Source of the DNA: Acidobacteriota bacterium
GTDB lineage: Bacteria; Acidobacteriota; Vicinamibacteria; Vicinamibacterales; CAVVIG01
NCBI GenBank assembly: GCA_020850715.1
Contig: JADZED010000010.1
Coordinates: 124,001-188,000 of the forward strand
Direction of reading: 5' to 3'
Length of the DNA: 64,000 bases
The position numbers and the translations under genes were made by a program. The notes beneath the pieces were generated by a model that saw nothing but the letters and a program-made list of their open reading frames with translations, ran no database searches and was not told where the DNA came from. Shown one piece after another: positions 16,947-25,768 of the stretch (its first letter is position 1; every line of letters begins with the position of its first letter).

Positions 16947-18332
16947 TCAGAGCAGCCTCACCTGCTCGGGATTGGGCTCCGCGCAGCAGTACCACGGTTC
17001 GCTCAGCAGCGGGATCGGCGCGTCCGGCCCCGTCACCGGCGCGAACCTCAGCCCGGCGCGTTCGTGCGCGAGCGCGCCGATCTCGTTGAAGATCTCGCGC
17101 CGGCCGCCGGCGAGGCGGACGCCGACGATCGCGGCGACGTCGCGCTGCAGCGCGTCGACGCGGGGATCCGCGTGGGTCCAGCGGTAGGTCAGCGTCTGCG
17201 TGTCGAAGGCGCCCGCCAGATCGCGCACCTCGGGCAGTTCCAGCAGTCGCGATCCGTTCGGGATCAGCAGCCGGATGGCGAGCTGGATTGGCGCCACGTG
17301 ATCGACCAGATCGAGCGCGGCGATCGCGGCGAGGAGATCGCAGTAGCCCTGCAGCGTCAGCCACGGGTGGAACGCGACGAAGGTCGGCGTCAGCACGACG
17401 CCATGCGCGCGGCAAGCGGCGGCCGCCTCGAAGAAGTCGCGCCGCGTGTGCCCCTTGTCGAGCCGCACCAGCACGCGATCGTCGAGCGATTCGACGGCGC
17501 TCGTGACGAACGCGCAGCCGGTGTCGCGCAGCCGCGGCAGCAGCGCGCGATGCCGCAGCAGGTGCTCGACCTTGATCGTCACGTCGTAGGTGACCTCCGG
17601 GTGCGCCGCGTGGAGCAGCTCGACGACGCGCATCGCGTGCGCCGGCCCGTTCAGGAAATCCGGATCGCCGAAGGTGATGTGGCCGGCGCCGGCTGCGACC
17701 TGCGCCGCAATGTCGGCGAGCACCACCTCCGGCTGCACGATCCGGAACTGGCCGTTGTAGATCGGCACGACGGGGCAGTGCCGGCACAGATGGCGGCACC
17801 CCCGCGACGCCTCCGTGTACCCCACGACCCGCGTACGGCCGTCGGGGGCCCGCAGGGTGGCATACGAGGAGAGCGGCGGCAGGCCGGAGCGATCGGGGAC
17901 CAGAAAGTGAATCCGGGGGAGCGCGGCGCCGGTCGGCTCGCCTGGGAGCTCCCGCTCGGGCACGCGGCCATCCAGGCGCGCGGCAATCGCCGTCAGGGCC
18001 GGCTCGAACTCGCCGCCGAGAATCTCGGTGACCCCCTGGGCGCGGAGCGCGTCGGCGTTCAACGGGGCGTAGAGGCCGAAGGCACACAGGAGGGCCCGCG
18101 GGTTGGCCCGCCGCACCTGATCGATGACCGGCTGGGCCAGCCGGGTGGCGGTGTGCATGGGCAGATGGAACGCGATGAGATCCGCGCCGCGGACCTGCGC
18201 GCCGTCGAGGCGCTCTTTCGAGAGGTCGGCGCAGACGACCGACCAGCCGGCGGCGCGCAGCCAGGCGGCCGGCGAGGCCAGGCCGAACGGCTGCCGGCCG
18301 AGATCGTAGGTCGAGATGAGCAACGCCTGCAT
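16947..18332 (-). CDS. radical SAM protein with B12-binding-like N-domain and C-terminal CCAEP tail
   Basis: The 461-residue protein has an N-terminal domain resembling the cobalamin-binding fold (about 1-130) but without an obvious DxHxxG motif. It then has the radical SAM cluster motif with cysteines 179, 183 and 186 and a TIM-barrel core with GDPDFLNGP and SAVESLDDRVL. It ends in CCAEP at residues 449-453, followed by eight residues. This is the hallmark of the CUAEP/CCAEP-tail radical SAM family, in which some members carry selenocysteine at the second position; here both codons are TGC, so it is the all-cysteine form. The paired tail cysteines could be redox active or bind substrate or metal. 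The ATP-grasp gene follows 30 nt later. The reaction is unknown. Confidence 0.9.
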   Translation of the reverse strand: MQALLISTYDLGRQPFGLASPAAWLRAAGWSVVCADLSKERLDGAQVRGADLIAFHLPMHTATRLAQPVIDQVRRANPRALLCAFGLYAPLNADALRAQGVTEILGGEFEPALTAIAARLDGRVPERELPGEPTGAALPRIHFLVPDRSGLPPLSSYATLRAPDGRTRVVGYTEASRGCRHLCRHCPVVPIYNGQFRIVQPEVVLADIAAQVAAGAGHITFGDPDFLNGPAHAMRVVELLHAAHPEVTYDVTIKVEHLLRHRALLPRLRDTGCAFVTSAVESLDDRVLVRLDKGHTRRDFFEAAAACRAHGVVLTPTFVAFHPWLTLQGYCDLLAAIAALDLVDHVAPIQLAIRLLIPNGSRLLELPEVRDLAGAFDTQTLTYRWTHADPRVDALQRDVAAIVGVRLAGGRREIFNEIGALAHERAGLRFAPVTGPDAPIPLLSEPWYCCAEPNPEQVRLL

Positions 18333-18383
18333 CGGGTCTGCGTCCAGCTCTCTATTGTGTCACGCGTCTGGTACACTCCGCGC

Positions 18384-19873
<1,490 letters not shown>

Positions 19874-19874
<1 letters not shown>

Positions 19875-20701
19875 TGGCCCTCGAGGACTACAACCGCAAG
19901 CGCGACTTCCGGAAATCGCCCGAGCCGGCGGGCGTCGTGCGGCGGAGCGGCGGCCGCACCCGCTTCTTCTGCGTCCAGAAGCACCTGGCCAGCCATCTCC
20001 ACTACGACCTCCGGCTCGAGCACAACGGCATCCTGCTCTCCTGGGCGGTGCCGAAAGGCCCGTCGCTCGACCCGGCGATCAAGCGGCTGGCGATGAAGGT
20101 CGAGGATCATCCGCTCGACTACGGCGAGTTCGAGGGCGTCATTCCCGAAGGCTACGGCGCCGGCATCGTCATGCTGTGGGATCGCGGCGCGTGGACGCCC
20201 GAGTCGCCAGATGTCGACGCGGCGCTCGCCAGGGGCGACCTCAAGTTCACGCTCGACGGCTTCAAGCTGAAGGGCTCGTGGGTGCTCGTGCGCACCGGCG
20301 GCCGCTACGCCGGCGCGCGCGGCGGCGGCGAGCGGAGCTGGCTCCTGATCAAGCATCGCGACGCCTGGTCGGGCGAGCTGGACATCGCCGCCTTCGCGCC
20401 GCGGAGCGTGAAGAGCCAGGGGGATTTTGCGGACATCCTCGCCGAGGACACGCCGGCGGTGTGGACCTCGAACCGTCCGGTCAAGGGAGGCGACGCCGGC
20501 GCGCTGCTCGCGAAGATCATCGCGCGCGCGGCGGCGCTGAAGGCCGGACGCTCGGCAGAATCCGGCGGACCTGCCGTACCCCCGGCCCGGACACCCAAGC
20601 ACGCCGGCACCAGGGCGAGTTCGAAGGCTCGGGCGGCGAAGCGAACGCCGGTGGCGCCACGCAGGTCGCGGACGGCAGGTCGCGGGAAGGCTGGAGGTTA
20701 G
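19874..20701 (+). CDS. LigD-type DNA 3'-phosphoesterase domain protein
   Basis: A 275-residue stand-alone phosphoesterase of the kind fused to ATP-dependent ligase D. The catalytic block HYDLRLE (His43, Asp45, Arg47, Glu49) is intact, followed by LLSWAVPKGPS and HPLDYGEFEGVIPEGYGAG, all conserved in LigD PE domains that trim 3'-phosphates or ribonucleotides at breaks during non-homologous end joining. No polymerase, ligase or Ku gene lies nearby. Residues after about 200 form a Lys/Ala/Arg-rich tail that could bind DNA. The ATG overlaps the stop of the peptide transporter (TGATG), an unlikely functional partner, so the coupling may reflect genome compaction only. Confidence 0.9.
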
Positions 20702-20857
20702 CGGCCGTCCGCGGGGAACGAGATCGGGTTGCGGACCGCGGCGCCTGGACGGCAGGGCGCCAAGGGCGGGCATCTCGGGGCATCTTCGAGCGCCGTGCCG
20801 CCGGCCGGGGATGCCGCCCGCGAGGCGGCGCTCGATCGGCATGGCCGGGGCGCGCGA

Positions 20858-21826
20858 TCAGTCGCTCAGCAGCCGCCGCGACAGCACGCTCCAGATGGCG
20901 AACGCGAGCCGCCGGCGATCGTGCCGGGCGATGTCGCTGGTCCAGAATTCGCCGCCGACGAGCTCGCAGTGGGCCGGAAGCGGGCCGGGAGCCAGCGGCT
21001 CCTTGTGCTCGAGCGCGTAGCGGCCGAGCACCTGGGGCGGCGGCCAGCGCATGTTGGCGATCACCACGTCGACGCGGCGCTGGATCGCTTCCTCGATCCG
21101 GGCAACGGCATCGGCCGCGGTGAAGCCGGCCATGCCGCGCCCTTCGGTCAGCAGGTTGGCCACGAGGATCACCGGTCCCTTCATCGAGCCAAGCGCCTCG
21201 GCGACGCCGCGCACCAGGAAGATCGGCATGAGGCTCGTGTAGAAGCTGCCGGGTCCGATGATCGCCGCGTCGAACTGGCTGATCGCCGCGGCGACGGCCG
21301 GATGAATCGAGACGGGCGGCTCGAGCCAGATCCGGCGCACGAAGCGGCCCGACGACTGTCCCGCATCGACCTCGACCTCGCCGCGCGTGAGCGACCCGTC
21401 GCCGTACTCCGCGCAGACCGACGCCGACTGCACGCTGACCGGCCACACGCGGCCGCGGCAGCCGAGCAGGGCGCGCAGCGCGTCGATGGCGTCGATGAAA
21501 TCGCCGCTGTAGCGCTGCATCATCGACAGGAGCAGGTTGCCGCCGGTGTGCCCGCCGAGCCGGGCGTGCTCGAGCGTGGGCAGTCGCGCCAGGAGCACCC
21601 GGCGCGCCTCCCTCGCGTTGCGCGAGAGCGCCAGGGCGCACTTGAGAATGTCGCCCGGCGGCAGCACGCCCAGTTCGTCGCGCAACTGGCCGGAACTGCC
21701 GCCGCTGTCGAACATCGTGACGATCGCGTTGACGTCGAGCCAGGGGTTCGTCTTCAGGCCGCCGAGCAGGCTGGGCAGGCCCGTGCCGCCTCCGAAGCAG
21801 CCGACGGTCAGCGTGTGAACGTGCAT
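20858..21826 (-). CDS. yvcK: gluconeogenesis factor YvcK/CofD family protein
   Basis: This 322-residue protein begins with the GGGTGLPSLLGGLK nucleotide-binding loop and continues with MFDSGGSSGQLRDELGVLPPGD, HTGGNLLL and GPGSFYTSLMP, the conserved blocks of YvcK proteins related to CofD. YvcK binds UDP-sugars and is needed for growth on gluconeogenic carbon sources and for wall synthesis in Bacillus. The ATG is set at 21826 because the glycine loop starts ten residues later. A TACAAT box on the minus strand at 21838-21843 is 11 nt upstream with no Shine-Dalgarno. It diverges from the nucleotidyltransferase-like gene across a hairpin-rich spacer. Confidence 0.92.
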   Translation of the reverse strand: MHVHTLTVGCFGGGTGLPSLLGGLKTNPWLDVNAIVTMFDSGGSSGQLRDELGVLPPGDILKCALALSRNAREARRVLLARLPTLEHARLGGHTGGNLLLSMMQRYSGDFIDAIDALRALLGCRGRVWPVSVQSASVCAEYGDGSLTRGEVEVDAGQSSGRFVRRIWLEPPVSIHPAVAAAISQFDAAIIGPGSFYTSLMPIFLVRGVAEALGSMKGPVILVANLLTEGRGMAGFTAADAVARIEEAIQRRVDVVIANMRWPPPQVLGRYALEHKEPLAPGPLPAHCELVGGEFWTSDIARHDRRRLAFAIWSVLSRRLLSD

Positions 21827-21837
21827 GGGGAGAAGCA

Positions 21838-21843
21838 ATTGTA
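21838..21843 (-). promoter_or_regulatory. putative -10 box of yvcK
   Basis: The minus strand reads TACAAT eleven nt before the yvcK ATG; the intervening bases contain no Shine-Dalgarno sequence. A start site 6-8 nt downstream would leave a leader of only a few bases. Confidence 0.45.
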
Positions 21844-21869
21844 CAGGGTTCGCAGGGTCGCGAGATTCA

Positions 21870-21892
21870 CCGCGTGGACAGGGTCCACGCGG
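21870..21892. repeat. perfect 10-bp inverted repeat in divergent spacer
   Basis: Bases 21870-21879 are the exact reverse complement of 21883-21892, separated by AGG. It lies about 27 nt upstream of the yvcK -10 box, so it could be an operator for a dimeric regulator or an extruding hairpin. Confidence 0.6.
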
Positions 21893-21917
21893 CGCACGGG
21901 TTCGAGACCTTCGACGC

Positions 21918-21955
21918 GTTCGAGCGGTTCGCGGGATTCCCGGAACCCCTCGAAC
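21918..21955. repeat. long imperfect hairpin in divergent spacer
   Basis: Bases 21918-21924 pair with 21949-21955, 21926-21930 with 21943-21947 and 21932-21935 with 21939-21942: 16 pairs with one mismatch and one bulged G around a three-base loop. It could be a REP-like element or part of the leader of the rightward gene. Confidence 0.6.
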
Positions 21956-21978
21956 AGGGTGAACCCGGCAAACCCCTG

Positions 21979-22015
21979 GAATGATGCTCATGCCCATAGA
22001 ATGATGCTCATGCCC
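21979..22015 (+). repeat. 17-bp direct repeat with 20-bp period at a start codon
   Basis: The 17 bases at 21979-21995 recur exactly at 21999-22015, containing ATGATGCTCATGCCC each time. Because the period is not a multiple of three, only the second copy is in frame with the downstream gene. It looks like a recent tandem duplication. Confidence 0.8.
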
Positions 22016-22750
22016 GTGTCCGACGCCCTCCGCCGGTTCGCACGCGATCTCGGCGAGATCTTCGGTGAGCGGCTCCAGTCGGTGGCTGCCTACGGCCGGC
22101 ACGCGCCCGGGCGTACGCGCGATCACGGAGGGCTCCGCCACGAGGAGGGGGACGCCGATGGCGCACACACGCTGGCGATTGTCGATCGCATCACGCGCGA
22201 CGATCTTCAGGCGTGCGCGCGCAGAGTCCCGGCCTGGCATGCCGCCGGCCTCGCCACGCCGCTGCTGTTCGCGGCGCGCGAGTTCGAACGATCGCTCGAC
22301 GCCTTTCCGCTCGAACTCGGCGCCATCCTCGCCGATCACGAGGTCGTCGTCGGCCGCGACCCATTCGAGAAGGCCGCGGTGCTCGAGGCCGACCTGCGCC
22401 GCGGGTGCGAGGTCCAGGCGCGCAGCCATCTGCTGCACCTGCGCGAAGGCGTGTTGGAGACCGGAGGCCGGGCGGACGCCCTCTCGTTGCTCATCGTGCA
22501 GTCGGCGGCCCCCTTTGCCGCGCTGCTCCAGAGTGTGGCGCGGCTCGAAGGCGCCGATGTCTCCGACCAAGGACGTGTCGCACGCCACGCCGAACGGCGG
22601 CTGGGCCTCACCGACGGCGTCATCTCGAGGATCGTGGCGCTCGCCGGCGCCTCGGACCTTGCGTCCGACGAGGCCACCGCCCTGTTCCCGGGGTACCTGG
22701 CGGCCGTCGAAGCCCTCGTCGCATACGTGGACGGCTGGGGCCGGCGGTGA
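22010..22750 (+). CDS. nucleotidyltransferase-fold-like protein of unknown function
   Basis: The 246-residue product resembles nucleotidyltransferase-type hypothetical proteins: the N-terminal helix FARDLGEIFGERLQSVAAYG looks like the segment before the GS loop, and FERSLDAFPLELGAI with VVVGRDPF matches a later part of such proteins. The active loop is degenerate (YGRHAPG instead of GS with the paired aspartates), so catalysis is doubtful. ATG codons at 22001, 22004 and 22010 are all in frame; the last is chosen but the start is uncertain. The stop overlaps the GTG of the TPM gene by four bases, which ties it to the TPM/LemA/cytochrome group. Confidence 0.7.
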   Translation: MPVSDALRRFARDLGEIFGERLQSVAAYGRHAPGRTRDHGGLRHEEGDADGAHTLAIVDRITRDDLQACARRVPAWHAAGLATPLLFAAREFERSLDAFPLELGAILADHEVVVGRDPFEKAAVLEADLRRGCEVQARSHLLHLREGVLETGGRADALSLLIVQSAAPFAALLQSVARLEGADVSDQGRVARHAERRLGLTDGVISRIVALAGASDLASDEATALFPGYLAAVEALVAYVDGWGRR

Positions 22751-23526
22751 TCGCACGCGTCGCCTGCGTCCTGCTGATCGTCGGGTTGCTGTCGGCGCCG
22801 GCGGCGGCGCAGATCCCTGAGCTCACGCAGCCGGTGAACGATTTCGCCGGCGCCATCGACCCGGCGAGCGAAGCCGCCATGTCGTCGATGATCCGTGCGC
22901 TGCAGGCGGCCACCGGCGACGTGGTCGTCGTCGCCGCGGTGGCCGATCTGGACGGTTACGACATCCGCGAATACGCCAACCGCCTGTTCGAGAACCAGGG
23001 TCGCGGGATCGGCGAGCGCGGGAAGGACAACGGGCTGCTCGTGCTGCTGGCGACGGGCGAGCGGCGCGTGTGGATAGAGGTCGGCTACGGGCTCGAGCCG
23101 TGGATCACCGATGGCTTCGCCGGAGAAACCAGCCGAGAGCTCATGATCCCGCGCTTTCGCGAGGGGCAGTTCGGCGAGGGCCTGCGCGCCGGCATCGAGC
23201 GGATCGTCGGGCGGATCGCCCAGGCGCGGGGCGTCACCCTCCAGGGCGTCCCTGCGCCGGCCGGCGAGCGCGATGGCGGCGGGGCGCCGCTCCCCGTCTG
23301 GATCCCGTTGCTCGTCTTCATCCTCATCCTCATCGTGACGCGGATCGCCGGCGGCCCTGGCGCACGGTTCAGGGGACGCAGGCGGGGCTGGGGCGGCTGG
23401 ACCAGCGGAGTGGGCCCGTTCGGCTCGATCGGGCGCGGCGGGTTCGGCGGCGGCGGCTTCGGCGGCGGCTTTGGCGGATTCGGCGGCGGCCGGTCCGGCG
23501 GCGGCGGCGGCGGAGGGAGCTGGTAG
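22747..23526 (+). CDS. TPM domain protein (YgcG family), membrane-anchored
   Basis: This 259-residue protein has a signal peptide (cleavage near AAAQ), a TPM_phosphatase domain (about 25-165) with TGDVVVVAAVADLDGYDI, a single membrane helix near 185-205 (WIPLLVFILILIV) and a C-terminal Gly/Phe-rich tail ending in a serine-glycine-tryptophan run. That is the YgcG layout, usually encoded beside LemA. The TPM domain would sit in the periplasm. It starts with GTG in the GTGA overlap with the preceding gene and is followed by lemA after 9-12 nt, so these genes form an operon. The function of the pair in the envelope is not established. Confidence 0.9.
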   Translation: MIARVACVLLIVGLLSAPAAAQIPELTQPVNDFAGAIDPASEAAMSSMIRALQAATGDVVVVAAVADLDGYDIREYANRLFENQGRGIGERGKDNGLLVLLATGERRVWIEVGYGLEPWITDGFAGETSRELMIPRFREGQFGEGLRAGIERIVGRIAQARGVTLQGVPAPAGERDGGGAPLPVWIPLLVFILILIVTRIAGGPGARFRGRRRGWGGWTSGVGPFGSIGRGGFGGGGFGGGFGGFGGGRSGGGGGGGSW

Positions 23527-23538
23527 ACTGGAGCCGTG

Positions 23539-24111
23539 ATGATCACCCGACGCGATGCCGTGAGGTCGATCGCCGTCCTCGTCGCCGCGGCGACGCTCAG
23601 CGGCTGTTCCTACAACCGGTTCGTCTCGCAGGAGGAGGCGCTGAAGGCCCAGTGGGCGCAGGTCGAGAACCAGCTGCAGCGCCGCAACGATCTCATTCCG
23701 AATCTCGTCGAGACCACCAAGGGGTTCGCGCAGCACGAAGAGGGCATCTACAAGGACATCGCCGACGCGCGGGCGCAGCTGCTCGCGGCCAATACCCCCG
23801 AAGAGAGCATCGCGGCGGCCAACCGGCAGAGCTCGGCCCTGGGGCGCCTGCTCGCCGTCGTGGAGAACTATCCGCAGCTCAAGGCCAACGAGCAGTTCAA
23901 CAGATTGATGGACGAGCTCTCAGGCACCGAGAATCGCATCGCGGTCGAGCGGATGCGGTACAACGAACGCGTGCAGGAATACAACACCTCACGCCGGCAG
24001 TTTCCCGCGAACATCACCGCCAGACTGTTCGGGTTCAAGGCATATCCTTTCTTCGAGGTGCCCGACGAAGCCAGGCAGGTGCCGACAGTGGACTTCAAGA
24101 AGCCCGCCTGA
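23539..24111 (+). CDS. lemA: LemA family lipoprotein
   Basis: The protein (about 190 residues) has a lipoprotein signal ending in TLSGC, then the LemA domain: long alpha helices with NRFVSQEEALKAQWAQVENQ-like start, NDLIPNLVETTKGFA and ERMRYNERVQEYNT, ending with the family's FPANITARLFGFK and PFFEV blocks. LemA proteins are coiled envelope proteins often encoded with TPM proteins. The start may be the GTG at 23536 or the ATG at 23539. A TAGACT box at 23524-23529 lies 6-9 nt upstream, so an internal near-leaderless promoter is possible besides readthrough from the TPM gene. Confidence 0.94.
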   Translation: MITRRDAVRSIAVLVAAATLSGCSYNRFVSQEEALKAQWAQVENQLQRRNDLIPNLVETTKGFAQHEEGIYKDIADARAQLLAANTPEESIAAANRQSSALGRLLAVVENYPQLKANEQFNRLMDELSGTENRIAVERMRYNERVQEYNTSRRQFPANITARLFGFKAYPFFEVPDEARQVPTVDFKKPA

Positions 24112-24135
24112 CACCGCTCGCGGAGGACGGACGCC

Positions 24136-25083
24136 GTGCAGGACATCACCCTCCCGCCGTGGGAACGCCTGCTGTGGAGCGGCCGCACGTGGGTGCTGCC
24201 AGGCATCCGCCCGAGCCGCTATGCGCTGACCGATTTCCGGCTCCTCATCCGATCGACGAGGGAGGTTTCCGGCGCGCCGCCCGCATGCGACGAACTGGCG
24301 CTGCAGGATATCGTCGAGATCGATCTCTCGCGCTCGCGGCTCGAACGCGCGCTCGGCCTGTCTACCCTTCGCGTCGTCTCGCGCCTGGCCGGACGGCCGC
24401 CGCTCGTTCTCCGGGCGATCCGCCGTGGATCGCAGCTCGCGGCGCTCCTCGAGCTGATGGCCGGCCTGCCCCAGTCGCGCTTCGAGCCTGACGCGGTCGC
24501 CGCCGCCCTCGCGTGGGAGCCCCGGACGCGGCCGCGCCTGGGCGGCGGGGCGGCGGCCGCGCTGGCAGCGGCCGCGGTCGTGCTGACTGCCCTGCTCGCG
24601 GCCGTCCGCGGGCCGTCGGCCGCCGGAGCCTACGCGCCCGACGATCCCATCTACCGGGACGGCGAGAAGCGCGGCGAGGGGGAGATCGTCCGCTTCATGG
24701 AAGCGGACGTGATGCCGTGGGCGCGGCAGGCCCTCGGACCATTGGCGGGGGGAGCCGATCGGATCACCTGCGAGACCTGCCACGGGCACGACGCCCGGGC
24801 GCGCCGCTTCGCCATGCCGGCCGTGGCGGCGCTCCCCGAAACGCACGTCACCCAGGCCGGTTGGGATCGCTACGGCGGCGGCATGGACGCACAGATGCGC
24901 AACGCGATCTACGGGTACCTGGCGGCGCCGGACAAGCAGGGCCGGGCGGCCTACATGCGCGAGGTCGTGCTGCCGGGCATGGCGCGGCTGCTCCGCCGCC
25001 CGCCCTACGACTTCACCCGCACCTATGCGTACAACCGTGCGCGCATGGCGTTCGGCTGCTATCACTGCCACCGCGTGAGGTGA
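24136..25083 (+). CDS. PH-domain / transmembrane / dihaem cytochrome c fusion protein
   Basis: A 315-residue protein with an unusual domain order. Residues 1-120 resemble a bacterial PH domain (LLWSGRTWVLPGIRPSRYALTDFRLL, then DIVEIDLSRSRLERALGLSTLRV). An Ala-rich membrane helix spans about 178-198. The remainder carries two c-type haem motifs, CETCH at 212-216 and CYHCH at 308-312. The PH part would lie in the cytoplasm and the haems in the periplasm. Start is GTG. It follows lemA by 24 nt and probably ends the operon that starts at 22010. Electron donor and acceptor are not evident; the domain combination is not one I recognise as described. Confidence 0.75.
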   Translation: MQDITLPPWERLLWSGRTWVLPGIRPSRYALTDFRLLIRSTREVSGAPPACDELALQDIVEIDLSRSRLERALGLSTLRVVSRLAGRPPLVLRAIRRGSQLAALLELMAGLPQSRFEPDAVAAALAWEPRTRPRLGGGAAAALAAAAVVLTALLAAVRGPSAAGAYAPDDPIYRDGEKRGEGEIVRFMEADVMPWARQALGPLAGGADRITCETCHGHDARARRFAMPAVAALPETHVTQAGWDRYGGGMDAQMRNAIYGYLAAPDKQGRAAYMREVVLPGMARLLRRPPYDFTRTYAYNRARMAFGCYHCHRVR

Positions 25084-25105
25084 GGCGGATCGGCCGCGTC
25101 TTCGG

Positions 25106-25636
25106 TCATCGGCGCGAGCGATTGAGCCTGATCATGATCGTGCCGATCATGACCGTGTTCGGCACGATCACCTCTTGCGCCTCGTCGTCGCGAAGCAGCG
25201 TGAACCCGAGCGACACCTCCTCCACGGTCGCAGCGATCACCCCTTTCGGGGAACTGAGCTGCACCCTGTCGCCAACGCTGAACGGTCTGTACAGCACCAA
25301 CGAGAGACCAGCGATGAGATTGCCCAGCGTGTTCTGAGCGGCGATCCCGATCACGATCGATACGACGCTGACGCCTGTGAGCAGCGCCGTGCCGACGGCG
25401 CGCAGCCCGGGGACGACGTGAGCGTATAGCACGAAGGCGACGACATAGACGAGCAGTTGTGCCAGCGCGCTGATGAATCGAGCGGCGGTGACGTCGGTCA
25501 GGTGGGCGGCGACCCGACGCGTCATCCGCCGGATCAGGAGGACCGCGATAGTTGCCGCGACGAAGAACGCCGCCCCGAAGAAGATCAGGCCGGCGAGCGT
25601 GTTCGGGTTCAACAGATCGTTGGGAAAGGCATCCAT
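25106..25636 (-). CDS. short mechanosensitive channel (MscS) family protein
   Basis: This 176-residue protein has two or three hydrophobic helices and the MscS pore and beta-domain signature GIAAQNTLGNLIAGLSLVLY, then PFSVGDRVQL and VEEVSLGFTLLR. It ends shortly after the beta domain, so it lacks the C-terminal alpha/beta vestibule of E. coli MscS (286 residues). Short MscS-like proteins of this size occur in many genomes and may be simple ion-leak or turgor channels. The gene is convergent with the PH-cytochrome gene and separated from the acylase homologue by 132 nt of noncoding sequence that contains a TAGACT box on the minus strand. Confidence 0.88.
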   Translation of the reverse strand: MDAFPNDLLNPNTLAGLIFFGAAFFVAATIAVLLIRRMTRRVAAHLTDVTAARFISALAQLLVYVVAFVLYAHVVPGLRAVGTALLTGVSVVSIVIGIAAQNTLGNLIAGLSLVLYRPFSVGDRVQLSSPKGVIAATVEEVSLGFTLLRDDEAQEVIVPNTVMIGTIMIRLNRSRR

Positions 25637-25768
25637 CGAGCACCTCGGCTCGCCGCCCGGTCGGCCAGCGGTCGCCCGGGCTCGATGCTTCCAGACGGCT
25701 GTGAGCGGTCGCAGTCTAGCCCGGTTTCCGAACTGGCTTCAATGCTCTTGGGACGGGCGGAAAAGGCA

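Noticed and set aside
16947-16990. Selenocysteine at the radical SAM tail
   Set aside because: Both tail codons are TGC and the only TGA is the terminal stop three codons after the last leucine region; no in-frame UGA exists, so this is the cysteine form.
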